Assembly: GCA_002341825.1 (NCBI GenBank)
Contig: DDOU01000104.1
Span: forward strand, 2,097-14,936
DNA length: 12,840 nt
Origin: Candidatus Igneacidithiobacillus taiwanensis
Lineage (GTDB): Bacteria > Pseudomonadota > Gammaproteobacteria > Acidithiobacillales > Acidithiobacillaceae
Direction of reading: 5' to 3'
Shown: one piece after another, positions 7,212 to 12,840 of the stretch
Numbering within the stretch: position 1 is the stretch's first letter
How the letters are laid out: each line of letters opens with the position of its first letter
The notes under the pieces: generated by a model
The model's input: the letters and a program-made list of their open reading frames with translations, nothing else
What the model was told of the DNA's origin: nothing
Database searches by the model: none
Translations under genes and position numbers: made by a program

Positions 7212-7624
7212 CCCATCACCCGCCGTTCTACTACGATGGTCTGCACTGGGAGCTTGGCAGCACCAAGGCGCAGGGCTTCACGAGCGATTTCTTCCGAAAC
7301 GCCCTCCATCTCATACAAAACCTTGCCAGGCTGGACTAGGGCTACCCAATATTCGGGGTTACCCTTGCCTTTACCCATGCGTACCTCCGCCGGCTTTTTA
7401 CTGATCGGCTTGTCGGGAAACACGCGGACCCAAATCCGCCCGCCACGACGCACATAGCGATTGATGGCGCGTCGCGCTGCCTCGATCTGTCGCGCCGTGA
7501 CCCGCCCGCGAGTGACGGCCTTCAAGCCGTATTCACCAAAGCTGACCTTGTTGCCGCGCGTGGCGAGACCGCGGTTGCGGCCCTTGTGCTGTTTGCGAAA
7601 TTTCGTCCGTTTCGGTTGTAACAT
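7208..7624 (-). CDS. rplP: 50S ribosomal protein L16
   Basis: L16 lies near the A site and helps position aminoacyl-tRNA. The 138-residue product starts [20 protein letters not shown], has [20 protein letters not shown] and the glycine-rich [20 protein letters not shown] at about 82-101. Arg82 corresponds to E. coli Arg81, the residue hydroxylated by the oxygenase RoxA (YcfD). A GTG one codon upstream could also start translation, but the ATG at 7624 gives the conserved N terminus and sits seven bases after TAAGGAG, against four for the GTG. The TAA of that sequence is the rpsC stop. Confidence 0.97.
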   Translation of the reverse strand: MLQPKRTKFRKQHKGRNRGLATRGNKVSFGEYGLKAVTRGRVTARQIEAARRAINRYVRRGGRIWVRVFPDKPISKKPAEVRMGKGKGNPEYWVALVQPGKVLYEMEGVSEEIAREALRLGAAKLPVQTIVVERRVMG

Positions 7625-7631
7625 CACCGCT

Positions 7632-7638
7632 CTCCTTA
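7632..7638 (-). promoter_or_regulatory. rplP ribosome-binding site fused to rpsC stop (decides start)
   Basis: TAAGGAG includes the rpsC stop. It is seven bases from the ATG at 7624 and four from the adjacent GTG at 7627. The ATG start also matches the conserved L16 N terminus. Confidence 0.8.
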
Positions 7639-8298
7639 CTTCTGCCCAGCGGCAACGCTAGCGGCGCTGCTCCACTCGAGGATTTCTCCCTTGAAGATCC
7701 AGACCTTGACACCAATGATGCCATATGTGGTCTTGGCCTCCGCAAAGCCGTAATCAATGTCTGCGCGCAGGGTATGCAATGGTACACGACCTTCTCGGTA
7801 CCATTCGGTCCGCGCGATTTCTGCGCCACCAAGCCGCCCGGCACAATTGATGCGCATCCCTTGCGCGCCAAAACGCATGGCATTGGTGACAGCGCGTTTC
7901 ATAGCCCGGCGAAACATTACTCGCCGCTCGAGTTGCTGTGCCACATTCTCGGCGACCAATTGGGCATCCAGTTCGGGCTTGCGAATCTCTTCAACATTCA
8001 CATGAACGGGGACGCCCATACGCTTTTGCACCTCTGCGCGTAGCGTCTCGATATCCTCGCCCTTCTTACCGATTACTACACCGGGACGAGCCGTGTGCAG
8101 GGTAATGCGAGCGCTGCGCGCTGGCCTTTCGACGGTGATCGAAGAAATCGCTGCACCGCTCAGCCGCTTGCGAATAAAGTCGCGGATACGAATATCCTCT
8201 AACAATTTGTCTTTGAAATCTCCCTTGCCGTACCAGCGGGAATTCCAATTCTTAACGATTCCCAGACGCAGTCCGATCGGATTGGTTTTCTGACCCAT
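7636..8298 (-). CDS. rpsC: 30S ribosomal protein S3
   Basis: S3 lines the mRNA entry tunnel with S4 and S5 and contributes to helicase activity of the ribosome. The 220-residue product starts [14 protein letters not shown], has a KH domain with the [14 protein letters not shown] loop at 71-84, and the Arg-Arg-x-x-Lys cluster at 130-134 (FRRAMKRAV) that corresponds to the helicase residues in E. coli. The C-terminal domain contains [20 protein letters not shown]. The tail is shorter than in E. coli (233 residues). The ATG is 11 bases after the rplV stop with GAGGA at suitable spacing. Confidence 0.97.
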   Translation of the reverse strand: MGQKTNPIGLRLGIVKNWNSRWYGKGDFKDKLLEDIRIRDFIRKRLSGAAISSITVERPARSARITLHTARPGVVIGKKGEDIETLRAEVQKRMGVPVHVNVEEIRKPELDAQLVAENVAQQLERRVMFRRAMKRAVTNAMRFGAQGMRINCAGRLGGAEIARTEWYREGRVPLHTLRADIDYGFAEAKTTYGIIGVKVWIFKGEILEWSSAASVAAGQK

Positions 8299-8309
8299 GC
8301 TTTCCTCGC

Positions 8310-8642
8310 TTACTGTTCGGCAACTACGATGGTGATGTGGCTGGTGCGCTTGAGAATCCGCGTACCGCGTCCCTTCGCCCGTGCCGCAAAGCGCTTGAGC
8401 ACTGCGCCGCCATCAATCATGATCGATTCGACCACAAGGGCATCGACGTCCGCACCTTCGTTGTTCTCTGCATTGGCGATGGCAGACTCCAGACACTTAC
8501 GGATGGGCAGCGCCGCCTTTTTGCGAGTAAAACGAAGGATGTCGAGGGCCTTGTCGACCGGCTGCCCGCGGACCAAGTCGGCAACCAGCCGAGCCTTCTG
8601 GGGAGACATCTGCAATCCTTTCAATACCGCCGTTGATTTCAT
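8310..8642 (-). CDS. rplV: 50S ribosomal protein L22
   Basis: L22 lines the nascent-peptide tunnel with a long beta hairpin. The 110-residue product equals the E. coli length. It starts [20 protein letters not shown], and the hairpin is at about 80-98 ([14 protein letters not shown]), ending in the conserved [13 protein letters not shown]. Residues 82-84 are Leu-Lys-Arg, the place of the Met-Lys-Arg deletion linked to macrolide resistance in E. coli, so the hairpin is intact. A longer frame reaches into rpsS, but the ATG at 8642 gives the normal N terminus and follows TGAGGGT, whose TGA is the rpsS stop. Confidence 0.97.
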   Translation of the reverse strand: MKSTAVLKGLQMSPQKARLVADLVRGQPVDKALDILRFTRKKAALPIRKCLESAIANAENNEGADVDALVVESIMIDGGAVLKRFAARAKGRGTRILKRTSHITIVVAEQ

Positions 8643-8652
8643 CTGTTTACCC

Positions 8653-8928
8653 TCAACGCTTGGCTTTCTTGTCGGCAACGTGACCTTTGAACGTCCGCGT
8701 CAGCGCGAACTCGCCGAGCTTATGCCCGACCATGTTCTCGTTGACGACCACTGGTATATGTTGCTTACCGTTGTGGACCGAAAAAGTCAGACCGATGAAA
8801 TCGGGGGTGATGGTTGAGCGACGCGACCAGGTCTTGATCGGCTTGCGGCTATTACTGGCCTGGGCCTCTTGTACCTTCTTGTCGAGATGATGGTCCACGA
8901 ATGGGCCTTTCTTGATAGAACGTGGCAC
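8653..8928 (-). CDS. rpsS: 30S ribosomal protein S19 (GTG start)
   Basis: S19 is in the head of the small subunit, paired with S13, and contacts the large subunit in the bridge region. The 91-residue product begins [18 protein letters not shown] after the initiator, and has [20 protein letters not shown] and [17 protein letters not shown], all typical. The start codon is GTG at 8928-8926, the only GTG used as a sole clear start here; no ATG lies near the conserved N terminus. AGAGGA is seven bases upstream. The gap to rplB is 20 bases, the longest in the S10 section. Confidence 0.97.
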   Translation of the reverse strand: MPRSIKKGPFVDHHLDKKVQEAQASNSRKPIKTWSRRSTITPDFIGLTFSVHNGKQHIPVVVNENMVGHKLGEFALTRTFKGHVADKKAKR

Positions 8929-8935
8929 GACGAAT

Positions 8936-8941
8936 TCCTCT
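8936..8941 (-). promoter_or_regulatory. rpsS ribosome-binding site (supports GTG start)
   Basis: AGAGGA stands seven bases before the GTG at 8928. With the conserved PRSIKKGPF following the GTG, this fixes the start of S19. Confidence 0.8.
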
Positions 8942-8948
8942 TACCTGA

Positions 8949-9773
8949 TCAAGACTTCCGGCGGCGAACGATCATGCCGCTGGTGCGTTTGTTACGTCGG
9001 GTGCGATACCCCTTGGTCGGCTGCCCCCAAGGAGAAACGGGGTGACGCCCACCGGAGGTGCGCCCTTCACCCCCACCATGCGGGTGATCGACCGGGTTCA
9101 TGGCAACACCGCGAACGGTGGGGCGAATACCGCGCCAGCGCGTCGCTCCAGCTTTGCCGAGTTGCCGCGACGCATGCTCATCATTGCCTACGACCCCGAT
9201 CGTGGCGCGGCAGGATACATGAATTTTCCGCACTTCGCCAGAGCGCAGTCGGAGCTGGGCATAGTCACCTTCACGCGCCATCAACTGCGCTGAGGCGCCA
9301 GCCGATCGTGCGAGCTGCCCACCCTTGCCAGGACGCATCTCGATATTGTGCACGACGCTGCCCACCGGGATTTTACGCAACGGCATACAGTTACCGGGCC
9401 GGACGGGGGTATCCTCACCAGAAACCAAGGTATCACCTGCCTGGACTCCTTTCGGCGCCAAAATGTACCGGCGCTCGCCGTCGGCATAGCAAAGCAGGGC
9501 GAGATGCGCACTACGGTTTGGGTCGTATTCGATTCTCTCCACCTGCGCTGGGATTTCAACCTTATCACGCCGGAAATCGACGATGCGGTAATGGTGGCGG
9601 TGGCCGCCGCCGGAATGGCGGCGAGTCACCCGCCCCTGATGGTTACGCCCACCGGTCTGCGCCTGGCTGTGCACGAGACTTTTGACGGGTCCACCCTTGT
9701 GCAGATCGGTGTTGACCACTTTAATGACGAAACGACGTCCGGCGGATGTCGGTTTGGTACGAACAAGAGCCAT
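8949..9773 (-). CDS. rplB: 50S ribosomal protein L2
   Basis: L2 is a large core protein required for subunit association and peptidyl transferase activity. The 274-residue product (273 in E. coli) has the N-terminal RNA-binding OB-like domain with [17 protein letters not shown] at about 53-69, an SH3-like domain, and the C-terminal signature [12 protein letters not shown] at 226-237. His230 corresponds by motif to E. coli His229, reported as important for peptide-bond formation. The basic tail [17 protein letters not shown] is present. The ATG is 17 bases after the rplW stop with TAGGAG five bases upstream. Confidence 0.98.
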   Translation of the reverse strand: MALVRTKPTSAGRRFVIKVVNTDLHKGGPVKSLVHSQAQTGGRNHQGRVTRRHSGGGHRHHYRIVDFRRDKVEIPAQVERIEYDPNRSAHLALLCYADGERRYILAPKGVQAGDTLVSGEDTPVRPGNCMPLRKIPVGSVVHNIEMRPGKGGQLARSAGASAQLMAREGDYAQLRLRSGEVRKIHVSCRATIGVVGNDEHASRQLGKAGATRWRGIRPTVRGVAMNPVDHPHGGGEGRTSGGRHPVSPWGQPTKGYRTRRNKRTSGMIVRRRKS

Positions 9774-9790
9774 GATTTCTCCTACCCTTC

Positions 9791-10084
9791 TCAGGCGACG
9801 CCGAGGTCGATGCTATTGCCTTCGGCAAGACGAACGTAAGCCTTCTTCCAGGCCGGGCGTCGTCCCTGTTGCCGTCCCATCCGCTTCGGTTTACCGTCGT
9901 AATTGAGCGTCTGCACCCCAAGCACGTTTACCTGGAATAACTTTTCCACTGCGGACTTAATTTCCGCTTTGGTCGCGTCGCGCGCCACTTTGAAAACGTA
10001 CTGGTTAGCCGTCTGGGTCTGGATCGTGCTTTTTTCGCTGATCACCGGCGCCAGCAACACGAGATATTGCCGTTCGCTATTCAT
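9791..10084 (-). CDS. rplW: 50S ribosomal protein L23
   Basis: L23 sits at the tunnel exit and docks trigger factor, SRP and the Sec translocon. The 97-residue product starts [20 protein letters not shown]; Glu17 corresponds by alignment to E. coli Glu18, the main trigger-factor contact. The middle has [20 protein letters not shown] and the extended loop contains [19 protein letters not shown]. The open frame extends 30 codons upstream inside rplD, but the ATG at 10084 gives the conserved start, overlaps the rplD stop as ATGA, and has a near-perfect GGAGGT six bases before it. Confidence 0.97.
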   Translation of the reverse strand: MNSERQYLVLLAPVISEKSTIQTQTANQYVFKVARDATKAEIKSAVEKLFQVNVLGVQTLNYDGKPKRMGRQQGRRPAWKKAYVRLAEGNSIDLGVA

Positions 10085-10698
10085 CCGTACACCTCCGCAA
10101 ACTTGTTCGCCGCGGCAACATCCATGAGGACCCGTCCATAGCGTAGGAGATCTGCAGGTCCAACATCCTGCCATTCGGCCACACCGACATGCGGGAAGTT
10201 GCGCAGCGACAGGAAGAAATTCACCGGCGCCTCAGCCAGCACGACCAGCACATCATCGCCTCCCGCTGCCTCTAACCAGGCGCGTCCGAGTTTTGCCTTT
10301 GGCTCGGGGAAATCCTCGGTCGCGATGATCTGCAGGCGATTTTGACGCAGCAACTCGGCCAGAACACTACGCATGGCGCCAGCCCACATCTTCTTGTTGA
10401 CCTTCTGCTTGTAGCTCTGGAGGCTACCAGGAAAAGCCCGCCCGCCACCACGCCAAATGGGGCTCCGAATGCTACCCGCGCGCGCGCGCCCGCCGCCTTT
10501 CTGTTTCCAGGGCTTGCGTCCGCCACCGCGCACCGCAGAGCGATTTTTCTGTACCGCGCTACCGCTGCGCAGCCCGGCCAACTGCGCCACTACCACTTGG
10601 TGGAGCAGCGGCTCGTTGTACGGTGCGCCAAAAACGGCATCGGAAAGTTCGACTGTCTCGGCATTGCCGCTGCTGATGTGTTTACTGTTGACTTCCAT
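10081..10698 (-). CDS. rplD: 50S ribosomal protein L4
   Basis: L4 is a primary 23S rRNA binder whose long loop reaches the peptide tunnel beside L22. In E. coli it also represses its own operon through the S10 leader. The 205-residue product has the loop with [20 protein letters not shown] and [12 protein letters not shown] at about 55-86, including the KPWKQK stretch whose last Lys corresponds to E. coli Lys63 (erythromycin-linked). [20 protein letters not shown] follows. Two ATG codons stand in tandem; the second (10698) is seven bases from GGGAG, the first (10701) only four, so I chose the second. With tuf abutting rpsJ, no E. coli-type leader is available as a target for L4. Confidence 0.96.
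   Translation of the reverse strand: MEVNSKHISSGNAETVELSDAVFGAPYNEPLLHQVVVAQLAGLRSGSAVQKNRSAVRGGGRKPWKQKGGGRARAGSIRSPIWRGGGRAFPGSLQSYKQKVNKKMWAGAMRSVLAELLRQNRLQIIATEDFPEPKAKLGRAWLEAAGGDDVLVVLAEAPVNFFLSLRNFPHVGVAEWQDVGPADLLRYGRVLMDVAAANKFAEVYG
10091..10096 (-). promoter_or_regulatory. rplW ribosome-binding site
   Basis: GGAGGT lies six bases before the rplW ATG and inside the last codons of rplD. It is one of the two best anti-Shine-Dalgarno matches in the window, the other being before rpmJ. It fixes the rplW start at 10084 rather than further upstream in the open frame. Confidence 0.85.
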
Positions 10699-10705
10699 CA
10701 TGCTG

Positions 10706-10710
10706 CTCCC
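10706..10710 (-). promoter_or_regulatory. rplD ribosome-binding site (decides start)
   Basis: GGGAG lies four bases before the first rplD ATG (10701) and seven before the second (10698). The spacing favours the second. Confidence 0.7.
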
Positions 10711-10712
10711 AA

Positions 10713-11345
10713 TTATCCGCGACGCGTCGGTCGCAACAGGACATGACCGTCATTGGCGCCGGGGACACTACCTTTGACCATGACCAAGCGACGCTCAACA
10801 TCCACCCGCACGATCTCCAGATTAAGGGTAGTGATCCGTTCGTTGCCTAACTGGCCAGCCATCTTTTTCCCTTTGAACACCCGTCCCGGAGTTTGTCGGC
10901 AACCGATGGAACCGGGGGCACGATGCGAGAGCGAGTTACCGTGGCTTGCCCGATTGCTGCGGAAATTATGCCGCTTGATCGCTCCCGCGAACCCCTTTCC
11001 CTTACTGATGCCAGTGACGTCGATGCGCTGACCAACATTGAACATCTCGATGGATAGCTCTTGCCCAGCTTGATAAGAACCAGACTCATTCAGACGGAAT
11101 TCCCGCAAAAAACGACGTGGTTCCACTGCGGCCTTACGGAAGTGACCGGCCATCGCGCCAGTGAGGCGCTGTGGGCGAACACTACCAACGCCAACCTGAA
11201 TCGCCTCATAGCCATCCCGCTCTGCTGTCTTGACCTGGGTCACTACGTTTTCGGGGAGATGGACGACGGTTACCGGCACGACCTTGCCGCTCTCTTCCGC
11301 CACCCGCGTCATCCCAACCTTGCGACCAATCATGCCGATTGTCAT
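10713..11345 (-). CDS. rplC: 50S ribosomal protein L3
   Basis: L3 starts large-subunit assembly and reaches the peptidyl transferase centre with an internal loop. The 210-residue product starts [20 protein letters not shown], and has the family signature [17 protein letters not shown] at 112-128 and [15 protein letters not shown] at 134-148. Gln151 in CRQTPG corresponds to E. coli Gln150, the residue methylated by PrmB. The ATG is placed six bases after TAAGGAG, whose TAA is the rpsJ stop, a clear start with no competitor. Length is essentially that of E. coli (209). Confidence 0.98.
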   Translation of the reverse strand: MTIGMIGRKVGMTRVAEESGKVVPVTVVHLPENVVTQVKTAERDGYEAIQVGVGSVRPQRLTGAMAGHFRKAAVEPRRFLREFRLNESGSYQAGQELSIEMFNVGQRIDVTGISKGKGFAGAIKRHNFRSNRASHGNSLSHRAPGSIGCRQTPGRVFKGKKMAGQLGNERITTLNLEIVRVDVERRLVMVKGSVPGANDGHVLLRPTRRG

Positions 11346-11351
11346 CTTCTT

Positions 11352-11358
11352 CTCCTTA
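11352..11358 (-). promoter_or_regulatory. rplC ribosome-binding site fused to rpsJ stop
   Basis: The rpsJ stop TAA runs directly into GGAG, giving TAAGGAG six bases before the rplC ATG. The ribosome that ends rpsJ therefore stands on the rplC initiation region, an arrangement that favours reinitiation. The same design recurs at many junctions downstream. Confidence 0.85.
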
Positions 11359-11664
11359 CAGCTTGATCTCTACATCGACGCCAGCGGCAAGATCGAGCTT
11401 GATGAGGGCATCGACAGTCTTGTCGTTGGGATCGAGGATATCCAAGAGGCGTTTGTGCGTGCGCTGCTCAAACTGGTCGCGGGCATTCTTGTCGACATGC
11501 GGCGACCGCAATACGGTAAAACGCTCGATCTTGGTGGGTAGTGGGATCGGGCCACAAACCCGAGCTCCCGTACGTCGCGCGGTCTCGACGATCTCTGCCG
11601 CGGAAATATCGAGCATGCGATAGTCGTACGACTTGAGACGTATACGAATCTTTGAGCCTTCCAT
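11356..11664 (-). CDS. rpsJ: 30S ribosomal protein S10 (NusE)
   Basis: S10 is a head protein of the small subunit and, as NusE, couples transcription and translation through NusG and antitermination with NusB. The 102-residue product [20 protein letters not shown] is typical and ends [20 protein letters not shown]. Tandem ATGs stand at 11667 and 11664: the first overlaps the tuf stop as ATGA, the second as TGATG. I chose the second because it matches the E. coli N-terminal length before IRIRL and lies eight bases from AAGGTG, but the first (five bases) is possible. In E. coli rpsJ begins a separate operon with its own leader and promoter; here no such space exists. Confidence 0.96.
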   Translation of the reverse strand: MEGSKIRIRLKSYDYRMLDISAAEIVETARRTGARVCGPIPLPTKIERFTVLRSPHVDKNARDQFEQRTHKRLLDILDPNDKTVDALIKLDLAAGVDVEIKL

Positions 11665-12840
11665 CATTCCACCACCTTCGACACCACGCCGGCACCGACG
11701 GTACGGCCGCCTTCGCGCACGGCAAAACGCAGACCGTCTTCCATCGCAATCGGAGCAATCAGGCTCACCTTGAACTGCACGTTGTCGCCCGGCATCACCA
11801 TCTCGACACCCTCCGGCAGCTCTACCGCTCCCGTTACGTCCGTGGTGCGAAAGTAAAACTGCGGACGGTAGCCATTGAAAAACGGCGTGTGACGCCCGCC
11901 CTCTTCCTTCGACAACACATACACCTCCGCTTCAAACTTGGTGTGCGGCTTGATCGTGCCCGGCTTCGCCAGCACCTGACCTCGCTCCACCTCGTCTTTC
12001 TTGGTGCCACGCAACAGCACGCCAACGTTGTCGCCCGCCTGACCCTGGTCCAAAATCTTGCGGAACATCTCCACTCCGGTCACCGTCGTCTTGCTCGTGG
12101 GCCGAATACCAACAATCTCTACCTCTTCACCAACCTTCACCAGCCCGCGCTCAATACGACCCGTAACCACCGTACCGCGACCAGAAATGCTGAATACGTC
12201 TTCGATCGGCATCAGGAACGTCTTGTCCACCGGACGCTCCGGCATCGGAATGTAGCTGTCCATCGCTTCGGCCAACTTCAAAATCGCCGGCTCGCCAATC
12301 TCGCTCTGGTCCCCTTCCAAGGCCTTGAGCGCCGATCCAATCACCACCGGAATGTCGTCGCCCGGAAATTCGTACTTGGAAAGCAACTCCCGCACCTCCA
12401 TCTCAACCAACTCGAGCAACTCGGCGTCGTCTACCATGTCGGCCTTGTTCAAAAACACCACAATGTAGGGAACACCTACCTGTCGCGCCAGCAAAATGTG
12501 CTCCCGCGTCTGCGGCATCGGACCATCAGCCGCCGAACATACCAAAATCGCGCCATCCATCTGCGCCGCTCCGGTAATCATGTTCTTCACGTAGTCCGCA
12601 TGCCCCGGACAGTCAACATGGGCGTAATGCCGATTCGCCGTCTCATACTCAACGTGGGAAGTCGCAATCGTGATCCCGCGCGCACGCTCTTCCGGCGCAT
12701 TGTCGATCTGATCATACGCACGCGCCTCGCCACCATACTTCGCCGACAATACCTTCGTCAGCGCCGCCGTGAGCGTCGTCTTGCCATGATCCACGTGACC
12801 AATCGTTCCCACGTTAACGTGCGGCTTCGTCCGCTCAAAC
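11664..12840 (-). CDS. tuf: Elongation factor Tu, missing about five N-terminal residues (5' end outside window)
   Basis: EF-Tu is the GTPase that carries aminoacyl-tRNA to the ribosomal A site. The window starts at about residue 6 with [20 protein letters not shown]. In this 391-residue fragment the P-loop GHVDHGKT is at 14-21, the switch I RGITI at 54-58, DCPGH with the catalytic His at 76-80, and NKAD of the guanine-binding site at 131-134. Domains 2 and 3 follow, with [14 protein letters not shown] and [20 protein letters not shown], and the end is [10 protein letters not shown]. Full length would be about 396 residues, normal for the family. The TGA stop overlaps the rpsJ start. Many proteobacteria carry a second tuf; that cannot be seen here. 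Confidence 0.98.
   Translation of the reverse strand, partial: FERTKPHVNVGTIGHVDHGKTTLTAALTKVLSAKYGGEARAYDQIDNAPEERARGITIATSHVEYETANRHYAHVDCPGHADYVKNMITGAAQMDGAILVCSAADGPMPQTREHILLARQVGVPYIVVFLNKADMVDDAELLELVEMEVRELLSKYEFPGDDIPVVIGSALKALEGDQSEIGEPAILKLAEAMDSYIPMPERPVDKTFLMPIEDVFSISGRGTVVTGRIERGLVKVGEEVEIVGIRPTSKTTVTGVEMFRKILDQGQAGDNVGVLLRGTKKDEVERGQVLAKPGTIKPHTKFEAEVYVLSKEEGGRHTPFFNGYRPQFYFRTTDVTGAVELPEGVEMVMPGDNVQFKVSLIAPIAMEDGLRFAVREGGRTVGAGVVSKVVE

Noticed and set aside
8643..8678. 12-codon N-terminal extension of rplV
   Set aside because: It lies across the end of rpsS. L22 begins at the ATG at 8642, which follows a good ribosome-binding site and gives the family's usual 110 residues.
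8912..9685. Plus-strand open frame of 257 codons antisense to rplB
   Set aside because: It is fully opposite L2, and its composition (many Arg, His and Cys) is what reverse reading of a Gly/Arg-rich gene yields. There is no independent support.
10085..10174. 30-codon N-terminal extension of rplW
   Set aside because: The extension lies inside rplD and is unlike L23. The ATG at 10084 has a near-perfect ribosome-binding site and the conserved start.

Overview
The window is one unbroken minus-strand block of translation and secretion genes with no intergenic gap longer than 43 bases. Read in the direction of transcription, from high to low coordinates, it holds tuf (5' end cut off)-rpsJ-rplC-rplD-rplW-rplB-rpsS-rplV-rpsC-rplP-rpmC-rpsQ-rplN-rplX-rplE-rpsN-rpsH-rplF-rplR-rpsE-rpmD-rplO-secY-adk-infA-rpmJ-rpsM-rpsK (3' end cut off): 28 genes, 26 of them complete. 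It joins what Escherichia coli keeps as separate str (tail), S10, spc and alpha (head) operons. No RNA genes, mobile elements, CRISPR arrays, terminators or plus-strand genes can be supported.

The organism is a bacterium with moderately GC-rich DNA. The ribosomal proteins, EF-Tu and SecY look proteobacterial, closest to gammaproteobacterial-type sequences. Three traits point away from the enterobacterial layout: a short zinc-ribbon S14, adk and infA between secY and rpmJ, and tuf running directly into rpsJ. This combination suggests an Acidithiobacillus-like lineage, but that is an impression from memory and was not tested by a search.

Layout: 11664-12840 is EF-Tu. 7014-11664 is the S10 set (S10, L3, L4, L23, L2, S19, L22, S3, L16, L29) and 6742-7017 is S17. 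1494-6745 is the spc set (L14, L24, L5, S14, S8, L6, L18, S5, L30, L15, SecY). 616-1491 carries adenylate kinase and IF-1. 1-604 starts the alpha set (L36, S13, S11). The products build both ribosomal subunits, deliver aminoacyl-tRNA, assist initiation, form the SecYEG channel and interconvert adenine nucleotides.

The most distinctive feature is how the genes are joined. About ten junctions have a stop codon that runs straight into, or forms part of, the next Shine-Dalgarno sequence (TAAGGAG, TGAGGAG, TAGGAG and similar). Five more are ATGA overlaps, plus ATGATG at tuf/rpsJ. There is no room for an E. coli-type S10 leader before rpsJ. I found no previously undescribed biological system here. 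The points worth a second look concern operon fusion, translational coupling, zinc-binding variants, start-codon choice and a possible six-codon reading frame before rpsM.
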